Positions 1 to 9,448 are shown, counted from the stretch's first letter. The stretch: DNA of 64,000 nucleotides from Paenibacillus hemerocallicola (GCF_006265175.1 NZ_VDCQ01000044.1:1-64000), one strand, 5' to 3'. Made by a program: numbers and translations. Notes: a model not told the origin generated them from the sequence alone.

Positions 1-133
1 TGCGTGCGCTCGGATTTCGTCTTCACGTCCTGCTTGATATAAGCTCTCCAATCAAACTCTGAGAGGTATTACTTATTATCTGTCTCTCAAACGAAACCAT
101 TCACTTGTGAACTATATAACCGGCAAACTAAAC

Positions 134-160
134 AGTCCGTAGGACTCTCCCCTACGGACT
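134..160 (-). terminator. hairpin downstream of the polyprenyl synthase gene
   Basis: A perfect 10-bp inverted repeat (AGTCCGTAGG ... CCTACGGACT, 7-nt loop) lies about 110 nt past the stop of the minus-strand synthase gene and is followed on that strand by the T-rich GTTTAGTTT. It is a plausible, somewhat weak intrinsic terminator. The first 270 bases otherwise hold nothing I can assign. Confidence 0.55.
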
Positions 161-270
161 ATAGGTCATTGCACTTGGTTTAGTCTAAATTATAGAGTAA
201 TTCTCTAATTCCTTCAATTATAATTTGTATATGTCCACTTTCCCAAAAGTCTCTGACTGAATTTTCAACT

Positions 271-2655
271 TCAACGATCCCGGCTAATGATATAAGTCAG
301 CAAATGTTTCAAAAACACGGGAGCGCGCGGCAGCTTCTTCCACTCCTCCATGGCGAGGCAGTAGTGCTCCCACATCTCTTTTTTGGCGCCATCCCGTCCC
401 AGAACGGTCACGAAAGTCGAGGTGTCGTTTTCAATGTCTTTGCCGGCGGGCTTCCCAAGCACATGCACATCCCCTTCTGCATCAAGCAGGTCATCCTTGA
501 TCTGAAAGGCAATGCCCGCATGATAAGCATAGCCGGATAAGCCGGCAATTTCCGCCTCGTCGGCTTTCGCGAGAATGGCCGGCATGACCAGCGAAGCCTC
601 GAAGGCGATGCCGGTTTTGTAAAAACAGATGCGGTTCAATTGCTCAAGCGTTTGCACTTTTCCTTTGGAGCGCAAATCCATCGCCTGACCCGCGCACATA
701 TCCCCCGCCCGCCGGGACGAATATTGGATCAAGGACAGTACGGTTTTGGCGTCGAACCCTTGCAAGGAAGCCTGCTCTTCTGTCGCCTTCTGGATCAGAA
801 ACAGGCCGGTCAGCTCCGCGGTGGCGCTATCGTGCGCTTCATGCAGCGTCGGACGCCCTCTGCGGACGGACGCGTTGTCCTGCGACGGCAAATCGTCGAA
901 GATCAGGGAGGCCGTATGCATATATTCCAACGATCTGAGCAGCGGAGCGATCGCTGCCGCCTGAAGCCCGTATTCGTCGACCCCCATGACCCAGGCCAGT
1001 ATGGGCCGCAGCCGTTTGCCGCCTCCTTCCAGACTGTAATTGGCCGCGTCGATGATCGCCTCCTTCACCGGCGGAATCCCGTCCTGCTTCTTAATGAGCA
1101 GCAGGCTGTCGATCTGTCGGCGGACCGTAGCGATTTTGTCCAGAAACTGCTGCTCTTCTATCCGGTCGTTTTTCAGGACGGTCACCATCCGGTCCCGCAG
1201 CAGCTTGTCGAAAAAGTTCACATCGTCCGTACTGCGAACCAGTTTTTGGACAAGAAGATTGAACTCCGGAATTCCGGAGGCGAACGTCGTTACGATCTCG
1301 TTATACGCGTCCTCGCCTGCGCGCCGCCTGTATCGTTTTAAACCGTTGACGGCGCGGGCGAGAATCACGTCCCGGGCTTTCGCATCGTTATCGTATACAT
1401 GATGGAGCAAATGCGAGATAACCGCCCAATACAGCTCGAAAGGATTGATCAAGTCCGAACGCCGGCCGCCGTAGGTCCAATAATACGTAAAGGGGGTCAC
1501 CGCTCCGGCTTTCTTATCCTCAAACATATCCGCAAAGTCGTCGGCCAGCTGGTTATAGATGCCGTAGTAAAAGGTGCGTTCGTCGAAGCCCTCATCGGCG
1601 GGGACGCGTATGACGGACCGGACGATGAGCCGGGAAAAGGCCGATTTCAAAATGATCGGCACATACAGCTCTTCGTTCGTGTAATCCGCATTCGAAAGCT
1701 CCTTTGTCCGGTCCGTATCCTGGGCATGAAAAAATATATAGGACTGCTCGAAAAAAAGGCGCTGCGTTTCCGGCCGCTGATGCTTCTTGATATAAGCATA
1801 GGCGTCCCGAAGCTCCGCGTACACGTACCGGATCAGCTTCTTGTTAGACCCGGCCAACTTCCCGGGCTCCGGCACGGTTCCGGTGAGCAGAGAGGTTCGA
1901 ATCATGCGGCTGTACAGTTCTTTTTCGCGAACGGTTAAAACCGGGGAATCGAGCAGATCGTCGATAAAAGGATAGGTCAGGCCGTACGAATAGCCAAGCC
2001 GGATCGCTTCGTCCAGCCTGCGCGCACGCTCCGCAGACGGCGTATGGTCGGCCAGCTCTTCGATAACGTGCAGGACAACCCCGACGATGATTTTGATGAG
2101 CTTGCGCAGCGAATGCTCGGCGTTCATTTCTTCCGGAATGTGCGCGGAAACGGCTTTTAGCTTGTCGATTACCCAGATGATGGCAGTTTCTATTCCTTCC
2201 TTCCGGGCCCAACGGTACAGCCCTTCCAAGCTTATCAACTCCGGCTCCGCCCCGCCATTTGCCGACTCGGAACGGTTCAAGTACATTTTGACATCGGCGA
2301 CGACTTGGCGAATCCGGCTTTGGGTGGCCGGAGCCTTCAGCGACTTTCCCAAATCCCGCATGTAAATATACGAGACGCTTCGATCCAGGAAGCTGTCCAG
2401 TCTGCCCGTTTGGTTCAGCCAGCGTATATAATTGTGATAATCCCGGGAATCCGGTTTACGAATCGCTTGTGAAAAGAAGGACAGCAACGATTTACGGCCG
2501 CTTCGGCTTTTTTTCCACAATTGAAAGTCTTTGGTCAAAGCGGGGACATAGCTTTTATCCTGGACCTGCTCATAAAGCGATGCGAAATATTGAGCCGCCT
2601 TTCGCTCGGCCAGCCGATACGACTGATCAGCCTGAAGCGTAAGTTCCTCGTTCAT
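271..2655 (-). CDS. chimeric polyprenyl diphosphate synthase with a large N-terminal helical domain
   Basis: 794 aa. The C-terminal part (about residues 505-794) is a trans-isoprenyl diphosphate synthase: GGGKRLRP near 544-551 (isopentenyl-PP binding), first Asp-rich motif DDLPSQD at 587-593 followed by RRGRPT, KTG at 680-682, and second Asp-rich motif FQIKDDLLD at 717-725. This enzyme family condenses isopentenyl-PP with an allylic diphosphate using Mg2+. A normal bacterial synthase is about 290-320 aa; here about 500 extra residues precede it. That N-terminal part is helical and carries two further Asp-rich stretches, DDLLD at 232-236 and NQLADDFADMFED at 368-380, the latter with the same Q-x-x-DD-x-x-D spacing as the real second motif. 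The start at 2655 is chosen because GAGGGAG lies at the right distance; the open frame continues 60 codons upstream without support. The product chain length is unknown. No other terpenoid gene is near. Confidence 0.85.
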   Translation of the reverse strand: MNEELTLQADQSYRLAERKAAQYFASLYEQVQDKSYVPALTKDFQLWKKSRSGRKSLLSFFSQAIRKPDSRDYHNYIRWLNQTGRLDSFLDRSVSYIYMRDLGKSLKAPATQSRIRQVVADVKMYLNRSESANGGAEPELISLEGLYRWARKEGIETAIIWVIDKLKAVSAHIPEEMNAEHSLRKLIKIIVGVVLHVIEELADHTPSAERARRLDEAIRLGYSYGLTYPFIDDLLDSPVLTVREKELYSRMIRTSLLTGTVPEPGKLAGSNKKLIRYVYAELRDAYAYIKKHQRPETQRLFFEQSYIFFHAQDTDRTKELSNADYTNEELYVPIILKSAFSRLIVRSVIRVPADEGFDERTFYYGIYNQLADDFADMFEDKKAGAVTPFTYYWTYGGRRSDLINPFELYWAVISHLLHHVYDNDAKARDVILARAVNGLKRYRRRAGEDAYNEIVTTFASGIPEFNLLVQKLVRSTDDVNFFDKLLRDRMVTVLKNDRIEEQQFLDKIATVRRQIDSLLLIKKQDGIPPVKEAIIDAANYSLEGGGKRLRPILAWVMGVDEYGLQAAAIAPLLRSLEYMHTASLIFDDLPSQDNASVRRGRPTLHEAHDSATAELTGLFLIQKATEEQASLQGFDAKTVLSLIQYSSRRAGDMCAGQAMDLRSKGKVQTLEQLNRICFYKTGIAFEASLVMPAILAKADEAEIAGLSGYAYHAGIAFQIKDDLLDAEGDVHVLGKPAGKDIENDTSTFVTVLGRDGAKKEMWEHYCLAMEEWKKLPRAPVFLKHLLTYIISRDR

Positions 2656-2795
2656 AGGCCAGCTCCCTCGACTTCCATGTATGATAAACGATAATCCGGA
2701 AAAGGGATTATGTTTACATATTGTATACGTGAAAGTCGGGGTCGGGTTACGAAACCGGCCGAGGTTGGGCGGATTCCCTGCGTTTTTAGTTCCGG

Positions 2796-3542
2796 TTACG
2801 CCTCCCGATCCGCCAAAATCAAGGCGTCTACGCATCGTTTAATGCTGGGGACCGGATCGTTCGGCTCCCCTTCGTATTCGATCGAGGCGTACCCGTTGAA
2901 ATGGGTTTGCTTCAAAGCGCGCACTACGCCGGTTACGTCCAAATTCCCTTCGCCCAATGCCGCTTCGAGACGTTCGCCCGACTCCGAGTAGTCGAAGTCT
3001 TTGAAGTGCACGCCGTAGATACGGCCTGCGAACCGATGGACAGCAGCCACCGGATCTTCATTCGCATCGATCAGCCAGCCGGTATCGAGACACAATCCGA
3101 TCGGTTCCGGCGCTCGGGCGAGCGCTTCTTCGAGTCGAGCAGCAGTGCCGTAAACAAGATCTTTTCGTCCGTGGTTATGGATGGCCAGTTTGATCGAATA
3201 CTCGTCGCACAGACGTCCGAGCATCTCGAAAGCATCGGGAGTCGGCTTGGCGCCCAATACTTTGATGCCTGCCGTGACTGCGAATTCGAAAAACGCCCTT
3301 GCTTTCGATTCATCGTTGTCGAATACGTTAATCCCGTACGAATTGAAGCTTATTCCGCTGCTCCGGTATAGATCAAGCACCCGATCCGGCTCTCCCGCAA
3401 CCTCGAGGTTCAAATGTTTCCTGCAAATTTCAAGCCTCGTTAGTCCGCATTCTTGAAGCGCATCCACAATCCGTTCATTGGAAAACTCGCGGAAACAGTA
3501 CGATTGCACGCCCAACCCGATTCCACCCAGTATACTTGTCAT
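2796..3542 (-). CDS. sugar phosphate isomerase/epimerase (xylose-isomerase-like TIM barrel)
   Basis: 248 aa, the usual size for the AP endonuclease 2/xylose-isomerase-like TIM-barrel family (IolE, IolI, hexulose-phosphate epimerase relatives). Visible family features are the metal-binding stretches LGLCLDTGW-type (GLCLDTGWLID near 147-157), GVHFKDFD near 177-184, the AIHNHG histidines near 120, and the terminal SIEYEGE glutamate. Cytoplasmic, probably acting on a ketose or its phosphate; the substrate cannot be read. It lies 36 nt downstream of the FAD oxidoreductase stop with its own GGGGGGA ribosome binding site, so the two are likely co-transcribed and may handle the same sugar or polyol. 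Confidence 0.85.
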   Translation of the reverse strand: MTSILGGIGLGVQSYCFREFSNERIVDALQECGLTRLEICRKHLNLEVAGEPDRVLDLYRSSGISFNSYGINVFDNDESKARAFFEFAVTAGIKVLGAKPTPDAFEMLGRLCDEYSIKLAIHNHGRKDLVYGTAARLEEALARAPEPIGLCLDTGWLIDANEDPVAAVHRFAGRIYGVHFKDFDYSESGERLEAALGEGNLDVTGVVRALKQTHFNGYASIEYEGEPNDPVPSIKRCVDALILADREA

Positions 3543-3578
3543 GTTTGACGTTCCCCCCGCCTCGATTGTATGGATAGA

Positions 3579-5117
3579 TTACAACGGATTCCCCGACGTC
3601 CCTGGCGGAGTCACATAATGGTCTCCCAGATCGACAATTTGGCCGTTTTGCTCCAGCAGCCGCCGCAGCTCTCCGTACGGCACATCCTGAACGGATAACT
3701 GATCGCGCACGGCAATTGCCGCAGCGGTCGCGGCCGATTGCCCCAAAACCATGAAGACGGGTTCCATCCGAATGGAGCCGTAGGCCGCATGGGTGGCGGA
3801 CAAACAAACGGGCACCAGCAAATTGTCGCATTCCGCCTTCTTCGGAACGATGGACCGGAAGCTGATCGGAAAAGGAGCTTTTACGGAAGCCATGAAGCCG
3901 CCTTCCACACAAAGATGGCCTTCTTCGTCAAGGCAATACTGGGTGTAGTGGGAATCCATCGCGTAGGAGCCCATTCCGACCGGATCGTCGTCCATTTCCT
4001 TCCGGTTCACGGTGTTCTCGGTAATGATCTTCTCGCCCAGCATGCGTCTCGATTCGCGAACATACAGTTGCGACGGCCAATGACCGCTCTCCGTGAATTC
4101 ATCCATAGGCAACCCCCATGGCGCGTATGTTTCGCGGATCGCTTCCGGTACCCGGGGATGTTTTTGCAGCGTCCAGATCAAGCCCTTTTGATACGTTTCA
4201 TGAGCAAGCTCGATTTGTTCGCGCCGAGCATAGGTCGCCTCCGGGTATTCATGGCTCATCCCGATATAATCGGTGGAAACCTGCCCCGTATTGTTGGAAT
4301 CGGTTTTGCTGTTCGGCATCATCGTCAGCTTGAACAGCAGTTGATCGTAGCCGTTCTCCAGCAGGCGGAACAAGATTTCATAGTCGTCCTCCTCGTACCC
4401 TTCCGGCTTCGCTACCTCGATACGGTTGGACGGATCGTTCGTGAGACACATCCGGTAATTGTAGGCTTGAGTTTTGAGATCGCCTCCCCCGACCGGTCCT
4501 CCGGGGTCGGGATTGATGCGGTTCAGCAAGCCGCTGGACGGATCGCCGGGTACCCGATACGGATCGACGGGCTTCTTCAGCCGGAGCGGCTTGCGGATCC
4601 CGTTGTTGCTCTCGCCGTACACCTCGTTTCCTTCCCTGCCGACTATGTAGGAAATGCCCGCTTTCGCCATCAGGTCCCCTTCGTAGGTTGCGTCGATAAA
4701 TATGTTCGCTTCGTAGACTTCGTTCGACTCCAGCGCGATCGAAACGATGCGGTTATCCCGCTTCTCGATCCCCCCTGCTTCCTTGAGCCGGTCCCGGAGC
4801 TTTACCGGAAGCCCGCATTCTTCGATACAGTCATAAAGAACCTCCAAAGCGGTTTTGGGCTCAAATCTCCAAACCAAACCCGAACGATTGTACTTTTTGG
4901 CGAGCCTCTCATAAAATTGTTTGGCAAAACCGCCGACAGTCGCCGGGTCTCCGGCATCCGTAGCTCCCAATCCTCCCGTCGTCAAACCGCCGATGCGGAT
5001 TCCGGGCTCGATGACGATGGTGCGGAGCCCCATTCGCACCGCTTGAACTCCCGCGGCGATCCCCGCCGCATTGCCGCCATACACGACGACATCGTACACA
5101 AATGTTTGTTTCGACAT
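3579..5117 (-). CDS. FAD-dependent oxidoreductase (FAD_oxidored family, PF12831-like)
   Basis: 512 aa. The N-terminus has a dinucleotide-binding fold, VVVYGGNAAGIAAGVQA at about 10-26 with GGNAAG replacing the usual GxGxxG, then an acidic residue ending the second strand (VIEPG). The family signature DATYEGDLMAKAGISYIVGR is present at about 142-161, and a late FAD-contact region (GQSAATAAAIAV) lies near the C-terminus. There is no signal peptide, so it is cytoplasmic. Members of this family sit in carbohydrate utilisation clusters; their substrates are mostly unknown. It is divergent from the AraC-type regulator at 5227 with 109 nt between the starts, and heads the operon with the isomerase, so that regulator is its likely controller (inference from position). 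Confidence 0.85.
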   Translation of the reverse strand: MSKQTFVYDVVVYGGNAAGIAAGVQAVRMGLRTIVIEPGIRIGGLTTGGLGATDAGDPATVGGFAKQFYERLAKKYNRSGLVWRFEPKTALEVLYDCIEECGLPVKLRDRLKEAGGIEKRDNRIVSIALESNEVYEANIFIDATYEGDLMAKAGISYIVGREGNEVYGESNNGIRKPLRLKKPVDPYRVPGDPSSGLLNRINPDPGGPVGGGDLKTQAYNYRMCLTNDPSNRIEVAKPEGYEEDDYEILFRLLENGYDQLLFKLTMMPNSKTDSNNTGQVSTDYIGMSHEYPEATYARREQIELAHETYQKGLIWTLQKHPRVPEAIRETYAPWGLPMDEFTESGHWPSQLYVRESRRMLGEKIITENTVNRKEMDDDPVGMGSYAMDSHYTQYCLDEEGHLCVEGGFMASVKAPFPISFRSIVPKKAECDNLLVPVCLSATHAAYGSIRMEPVFMVLGQSAATAAAIAVRDQLSVQDVPYGELRRLLEQNGQIVDLGDHYVTPPGTSGNPL

Positions 5118-5226
5118 GCGATTCCCTCCTGCTTGTGAATGGTCATAACGTTCCTCTTCTTGTCATCCTCTTCCGTGTCCCTATATAATCAGAGCAACAT
5201 CGCTTCTTTCCGGAGGATCCATACCT

Positions 5227-6063
5227 ATGACGGAGCTCGTTCCATACCGATCCAGCGTCATCTTTGCCGACTATTACAAGCATACGATGCCTCATTCCGT
5301 TACGTACAAAGACGGACTGACCTTCTATCTGTTCCGGCTTCAGGCGGAAGGAAGCTGCCGCGCGTTAGTGGCGGGGCGGTACGAAACCATCATTCCGGGC
5401 GACCTGTTGATTTATCCTCCCCATGAGCCGTACGAGCTGCACGTTCATCCCCGGAGCGCTCGGGAATCCGCTGCGGTTCAACCGGTCGGAGACTATTACC
5501 TGGCCGGCAAAGGGGACTGGATGGACGCATGGTGGGCCAATAAGCGGCTGCCGACCAAAACCAACATCGGCTTCGACGATTCGGTCGTTACTTTATGGAA
5601 GCATATTATCCGTGAAAAGCAAAAAGTGATGCAGAACCAAGAGGAGATCATGGACTATTTGCTGAGAACGCTCTGCTTGACGCTCGAGCAGGCGATCCAG
5701 CTGAAGCAGCACGGCCAAGAAGCGGATACCGCCTATCGACTCAAGCTATATATTGAAAATCATGCGAACGAGCCGCTCACTTTGAAAAAAATATCCGACT
5801 CCGTCGGCTTGAGCGTCTCCCGCTGCTCGCACCTGTTCAAAGCCGCATTCGGCAAATCGATGTTCGCCTATTGCATCGACGTGAAGCTGAAGCTGGCACA
5901 GCAGCAGGTGCTCTACAGCAATCTTGCGCTGCAGCAAGTTGCCGAAAAAACGGGCTTCCAGAGTTACCCTCATTTCTGCCGAGTGTTTCGCGAACGATTT
6001 GGACATCCTCCGGGAGAATACCGGCGTAAATTCGGATTCCAGTTCAATAATTCATTCAAGTAA
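5227..6063 (+). CDS. AraC family transcriptional regulator
   Basis: 278 aa. The N-terminal half is a cupin-like sensor (RYETIIPGDLLIYPPHEPYE at about 58-77), the C-terminal about 100 residues are the two helix-turn-helix AraC module (LTLKKISDSVGLSVSRCSHLFKAAFGKS..., then LQQVAEKTGFQSYPHFCRVFRERFGHPPGEYRRKF). The GGAGG at 5212-5216 fixes the start. It is transcribed away from the FAD oxidoreductase/isomerase operon and probably activates it on binding a sugar. Confidence 0.9.
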   Translation: MTELVPYRSSVIFADYYKHTMPHSVTYKDGLTFYLFRLQAEGSCRALVAGRYETIIPGDLLIYPPHEPYELHVHPRSARESAAVQPVGDYYLAGKGDWMDAWWANKRLPTKTNIGFDDSVVTLWKHIIREKQKVMQNQEEIMDYLLRTLCLTLEQAIQLKQHGQEADTAYRLKLYIENHANEPLTLKKISDSVGLSVSRCSHLFKAAFGKSMFAYCIDVKLKLAQQQVLYSNLALQQVAEKTGFQSYPHFCRVFRERFGHPPGEYRRKFGFQFNNSFK

Positions 6064-6327
6064 TGTTATGACTTCATTCCTCCCCAATTCATTAATGCGC
6101 TTGCTACCCCCATTATAAAACTGCGTAGCTATTGGCGAGAATGATGAATCTACCTTTTTTACTTGATGAATCTTACTGTTTTAAAGTTGGGCAAGATGGT
6201 CCGAAATGATTTGCTAGTTACTTGCTTAAGTTTGTCCCTTTGCCACCAGCAACCTTTCTTTCGAGTCTAGCTTTATTAACAGTTCTATCCGGGATTCCAA
6301 CAACGACCTTAGGTATCCATGGGGACT

Positions 6328-6363
6328 AAAAAAAGATGACCCCTGTTCAATACAGGAATCATC
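6328..6363 (-). terminator. intrinsic terminator of the esterase gene
   Basis: GATGATTCCTG ... CAGGGGTCATC forms a stem on the minus strand, followed directly by seven T (6334 down to 6328). It lies 40 nt past the esterase stop. The remainder of the 6064-6403 gap shows no gene. Confidence 0.85.
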
Positions 6364-6403
6364 TCGGGGCAGCAGGCGGTTGCATGCCGTCCAATCTTGA
6401 ACT

Positions 6404-8365
6404 TTATTCAGCTTGAGCGCGCCTCCAACGCTCCAAATCCGGCAAGTCGAAATAATGCAGCATGCCCGGCATGACCATGCCCTCGCTGTCCAACGGATCA
6501 TAATAGCGGGAACGGACCCACTCCGCGATGCTGCCGATGCCATTCACCGTATCGACCCGTTTCAGCCGATCGTCCAACACCTCCGCCAATCGTCCGTATA
6601 AGCTGAACTTCCCGGCCGCATATAGTCCAATGTCTTTTCCAGCTCCCCCGCCAAGCAGCTCCACGATATCGAGCGCCCGGATTACGTCAAATGTTCGCAC
6701 GGCGGCCAAGCTATCGTCCAGCCAGAACAGATCGATCGTAAATTTATGAATCGTCCCGTAAAAATCATGCATGTCCCCATGCGTCGTAATGCTATTGGGT
6801 ATTACCGCCCCGTCGCCGGATACGTCCAGCACGAAAACCGCTCTCCCGGTACCGCAAGTTTCACGAATCCATTCCAGATGCGGTTGCAAATCTTTGGTGC
6901 CGCGCGCCCAAAGCCCGATCGTGACGGGAGCGTCCACGCCAGCGCAGGCGCTGCTGCGGAACATGAACCCGTGGTTGAATAGCGACGTCTGACTCCACCA
7001 CAGGACGCTTTCTGCGGTCAGCTCCTCGTCCAGCTTGCCAAGCGACACCCGACGCGGACCTAGCGCACACGGCTTGCGTCCCCCATATACCCGGTCGCGC
7101 AGCCAAGCGATCGCCCGTTCTTTTCTGACGTTATCCGGTACAGCTGCAGCAGCTTTCTCCAGATCGGCCAGACGATCAAGATTCTCTTCATGAACGCCGC
7201 GCACATCGTCACGATCGCCGCGCACTTGTCCGCTAGCCGTGCACCACAGCCGTTTAGGATCGATCGGTTGTATGCCCTCCCACGTACAAGCAAGCTGTTT
7301 TCCCAATAGATGCTTGCTGAAAAAAGCGGCGGCTTCTTTCGCCATAGGCACCGAATAAGTGTGTACGGTCGGGTCTTCGAACAGCTCCAGCCGATTGTCC
7401 CCATCGTACATGTCCCAAAACCTCTTCGTTCTTTCTACCGTTCTGCGCGTCCCTTCTATCGGGAAGAAATCGTATTCCGCCGCCAATACGAGAGTGGGGC
7501 GCGGCGCCATCGCCATCAGGATGTCTTCGTGATCGAACCCGATCTTCGTCATCCCCGTCCATATTTGCTCCGCATCCTGCGCTTGACCGGCATACATGTA
7601 CGATTCCCTGTTCATGATGAAGGTGGCCGGCGCGGCGGCGGCAATGCGGGGATCGCATATCATGGCCGCGCTCGTCTGCGTCCCGCCGCCGGAGCAGCCG
7701 GTTACGCCGATTTTCGCGGGATCCACCTCCGGACGCGTGCATAAGTAATCGATCGCGCGTTTCGTATCGTGGATAAAATAACGGGCAAGATTGTCGCCGA
7801 GCGGCAAACATTGCTTTCCGACGTATTCGTGCTCCCGCGTCGAAGCCGCGACGACCGTCTTCTCCGTCTCGCGGTCGTAATAGCTTAACCGTTCCCCTTG
7901 ACCGATCGGGTCCATATTCAGGACGATCAACCCCGCGCGAACGAGATGCAGCGAAACGGTCTGATACAAATCGGAATGTTTCGCCAAAGGGCTATGTCCG
8001 CACAAATGCAATACCGCGCCGGTCGGCGATTCGATTCCGTCGGGTATGTACAGGTTCGCCGTCACCCATTGATTCGGACGCGACTCGAACATCGCCTTCT
8101 CGATCCTATAGCCGTCCCCCCGCAAAGTCCCCGTTATTTGCGGATTGAGGGGCGTATCGCTTGACGGGAGTCCACCGAGCGAACGAATGAATTCATCCCG
8201 CATGAAGTTCCGGCGCTGTTCCAACTGCTCGACGGTTGCGATCTCGTCTCTAGCCCGGTCCCCCGCTGCAAAAGCTTCCGCGGACCGGCCGTACACCATC
8301 TGCTTCAGCTGATCCTTTACATCGTATATGCCCAGCTTGTAGCTTTCCAAATCGGTTACTTTCAT
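6404..8365 (-). CDS. alpha/beta-hydrolase esterase (acetyl xylan esterase-like), two-lobed
   Basis: 653 aa without signal peptide. The first about 350 residues are an alpha/beta-hydrolase: substrate loop LHLCGHSPLAKH (119-130), nucleophile elbow GVTGCSGGGTQ with Ser225, acid Asp299 in LAAEYDFFPIEG, and His335 in DPTVHTYS. This layout fits the large acetyl-xylan-esterase/dienelactone-hydrolase-like group that deacylates plant polysaccharide fragments. The C-terminal 300 residues look like a second, catalytically silent hydrolase-like lobe (VFVLDVSGDGAVIPNS, LYAAGKFSLYGRLA). Downstream it ends in a good terminator; upstream lies only the stub of a solute-binding protein, which suggests it was once part of a sugar uptake operon. 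The ester substrate is not deducible. Confidence 0.8.
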   Translation of the reverse strand: MKVTDLESYKLGIYDVKDQLKQMVYGRSAEAFAAGDRARDEIATVEQLEQRRNFMRDEFIRSLGGLPSSDTPLNPQITGTLRGDGYRIEKAMFESRPNQWVTANLYIPDGIESPTGAVLHLCGHSPLAKHSDLYQTVSLHLVRAGLIVLNMDPIGQGERLSYYDRETEKTVVAASTREHEYVGKQCLPLGDNLARYFIHDTKRAIDYLCTRPEVDPAKIGVTGCSGGGTQTSAAMICDPRIAAAAPATFIMNRESYMYAGQAQDAEQIWTGMTKIGFDHEDILMAMAPRPTLVLAAEYDFFPIEGTRRTVERTKRFWDMYDGDNRLELFEDPTVHTYSVPMAKEAAAFFSKHLLGKQLACTWEGIQPIDPKRLWCTASGQVRGDRDDVRGVHEENLDRLADLEKAAAAVPDNVRKERAIAWLRDRVYGGRKPCALGPRRVSLGKLDEELTAESVLWWSQTSLFNHGFMFRSSACAGVDAPVTIGLWARGTKDLQPHLEWIRETCGTGRAVFVLDVSGDGAVIPNSITTHGDMHDFYGTIHKFTIDLFWLDDSLAAVRTFDVIRALDIVELLGGGAGKDIGLYAAGKFSLYGRLAEVLDDRLKRVDTVNGIGSIAEWVRSRYYDPLDSEGMVMPGMLHYFDLPDLERWRRAQAE

Positions 8366-8415
8366 ATCGTCGCCTCCTCATTCCTCTATAACGATAGGCA
8401 ATCATTCATCACGGG

Positions 8416-8613
8416 CTACTTTTTCGGATTTTCGGCGATATACTTATTCAGCTTCTCATCTGCGTCCCTAAGCGCCGTATTAATGTCCTTCTTGCCCGCA
8501 TACGCCAGGTTGAACTCGTCGTTAAGAGTCCGCCAAAATCCGACGACGCTGTAACCTTTCTCGAATGCCTTCAAGCTCTCACTCGAACAGTGTGCCGGCT
8601 GTCCATTGTTCAT
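8416..8613 (-). pseudogene. C-terminal stub of a family-1 extracellular solute-binding protein
   Basis: 65 codons. The end, AGKKDINTALRDADEKLNKY, is the typical C-terminus of family-1 sugar-binding proteins and matches the ends of the intact binding protein at 43642 (GKSDINTALRQADEEF) and the shortened one at 37359 (GKDINTALREAEE). A GGAGG sits 7 nt before the ATG, so the original start region may have been joined to the tail by deletion of nearly everything between. There is no lipoprotein signal. The remaining gap to 8751 is AT-rich and empty. Confidence 0.75.
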
Positions 8614-8751
8614 CCTCCATTAATGAATTTAAAAATTCTTAATTTCAAAAATATGTATCAAATATTTCTTTTATAACTCCGTTATAGCACACCCGCTTAG
8701 AAAAGGGAATATGTTTCCAAAACTATTTTACGTCGATGATCGGAAGCGGAC

Positions 8752-8785
8752 AAAAAAAGGCTAAGCCGTTCATTCGGGTTAGCCT
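8752..8785 (-). terminator. intrinsic terminator
   Basis: Stem AGGCTAA ... TTAGCCT with an interrupted CC/GG extension, followed on the minus strand by seven T. It lies just past the hydrolase fossil at 8812 and would end transcription of that remnant. Confidence 0.8.
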
Positions 8786-8811
8786 GATCGTAATATCAAT
8801 CTATTTTTGGC

Positions 8812-9000
8812 GGCGCCGTTCGAGACGGCTACGGCGGCCATAGTCAGCAGCGTCCAATCTTCCTGCTGCCCAGCTCATCGGGCTGCGATAATTCGAACGG
8901 CTTCCCGCTTCGGCGCCGCCGCCTGGCTTTCATGCTTCTATCCAAGGAATGGGGCGAGTGAAATTCGGTCAAGTACAGTATTCGATTACTATCGGTACAG
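8812..9000 (-). pseudogene. internal fragment of a GHL6-type glycoside hydrolase
   Basis: Reading the minus strand gives LTEFHSPHSLDRSMKAR followed by RRSGKPFELSQPDEL and, after a small deletion and frame change, LLTMAAVAVSNGAA. These match in order the intact relative at 11618 (TTEFHPPHYLDGSIKAR, RRNGKPFELSLPHEM, LLTMAAVAVSNGAA). The DNA similarity covers about 190 bp against 12655-12845. Start and end of the gene are absent, so this is debris of a second copy. Confidence 0.8.
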
Positions 9001-9025
9001 GAACGAGTGCTGCCCCATATTCCCT

Positions 9026-9390
9026 TTAATAATCGATCACAATCATTTGGTGGCAGTCGAGAACAGGCAGCGTATACCGGATCTCGCCTTTCTCTTGCAT
9101 ATAACGAATTTCTTCCATCTGGGGAGCCAGATACACTTTTTTTGAGTTCGGACCCCGATCTCATGCGCGGCAGCGATCATTTCTCCCAGCAAATCAAAGC
9201 GCAATCCGGGATGTTTATCGAACTGCTTCGTATCGTAGTAAGCCCATCCGTGAAAACATTTCGCGAAAACGGTTATCGAATTGACGTTTCCGAGCTTCAG
9301 CATGTCTTGGAACTGCTTGCGCGAAAATCGCCCGCCGATCGCGACCAACCCGTGATTATGAAAATCCAAATGAATTTGCCTGAACCGCAT
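9026..9390 (-). pseudogene. glycoside hydrolase gene reduced to its two ends
   Basis: The first 83 codons (MRFRQIHLDFHNHGLVAIGG..., NVNSITVFAKCFHGWAYYD) are the N-terminus of a GHL6/alpha-amylase-superfamily hydrolase and have a GGGAGAGAG ribosome binding site. They run directly into that family's C-terminus, KKVYLAPQMEEIRYMQEKGE to MIVIDY-stop (9026), which aligns with the end of the gene at 11618 (KIYTAPDMTDIVFEE ... MVVLEG). About 500-550 central residues are missing. The two parts are in different frames; the shift coincides with a run of seven T at 9137-9143 (plus strand). Confidence 0.75.
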
Positions 9391-9448
9391 AGAGCTCTCT
9401 CCCCCGATCCGCTTCTTCTCCGCCCCGCGGATCTTGTATTCCGTGCCG

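Noticed and set aside
2656-2795. Separate promoter for the polyprenyl synthase (TATACA-like element about 2720)
   Set aside because: A -10-like hexamer is visible but no acceptable -35 element; I cannot tell it from operon read-through.
3738-5138. 466-codon plus-strand frame opposite the FAD oxidoreductase gene
   Set aside because: It mirrors a GC-rich real gene with complete family motifs on the other strand; no motif or ribosome binding site of its own.
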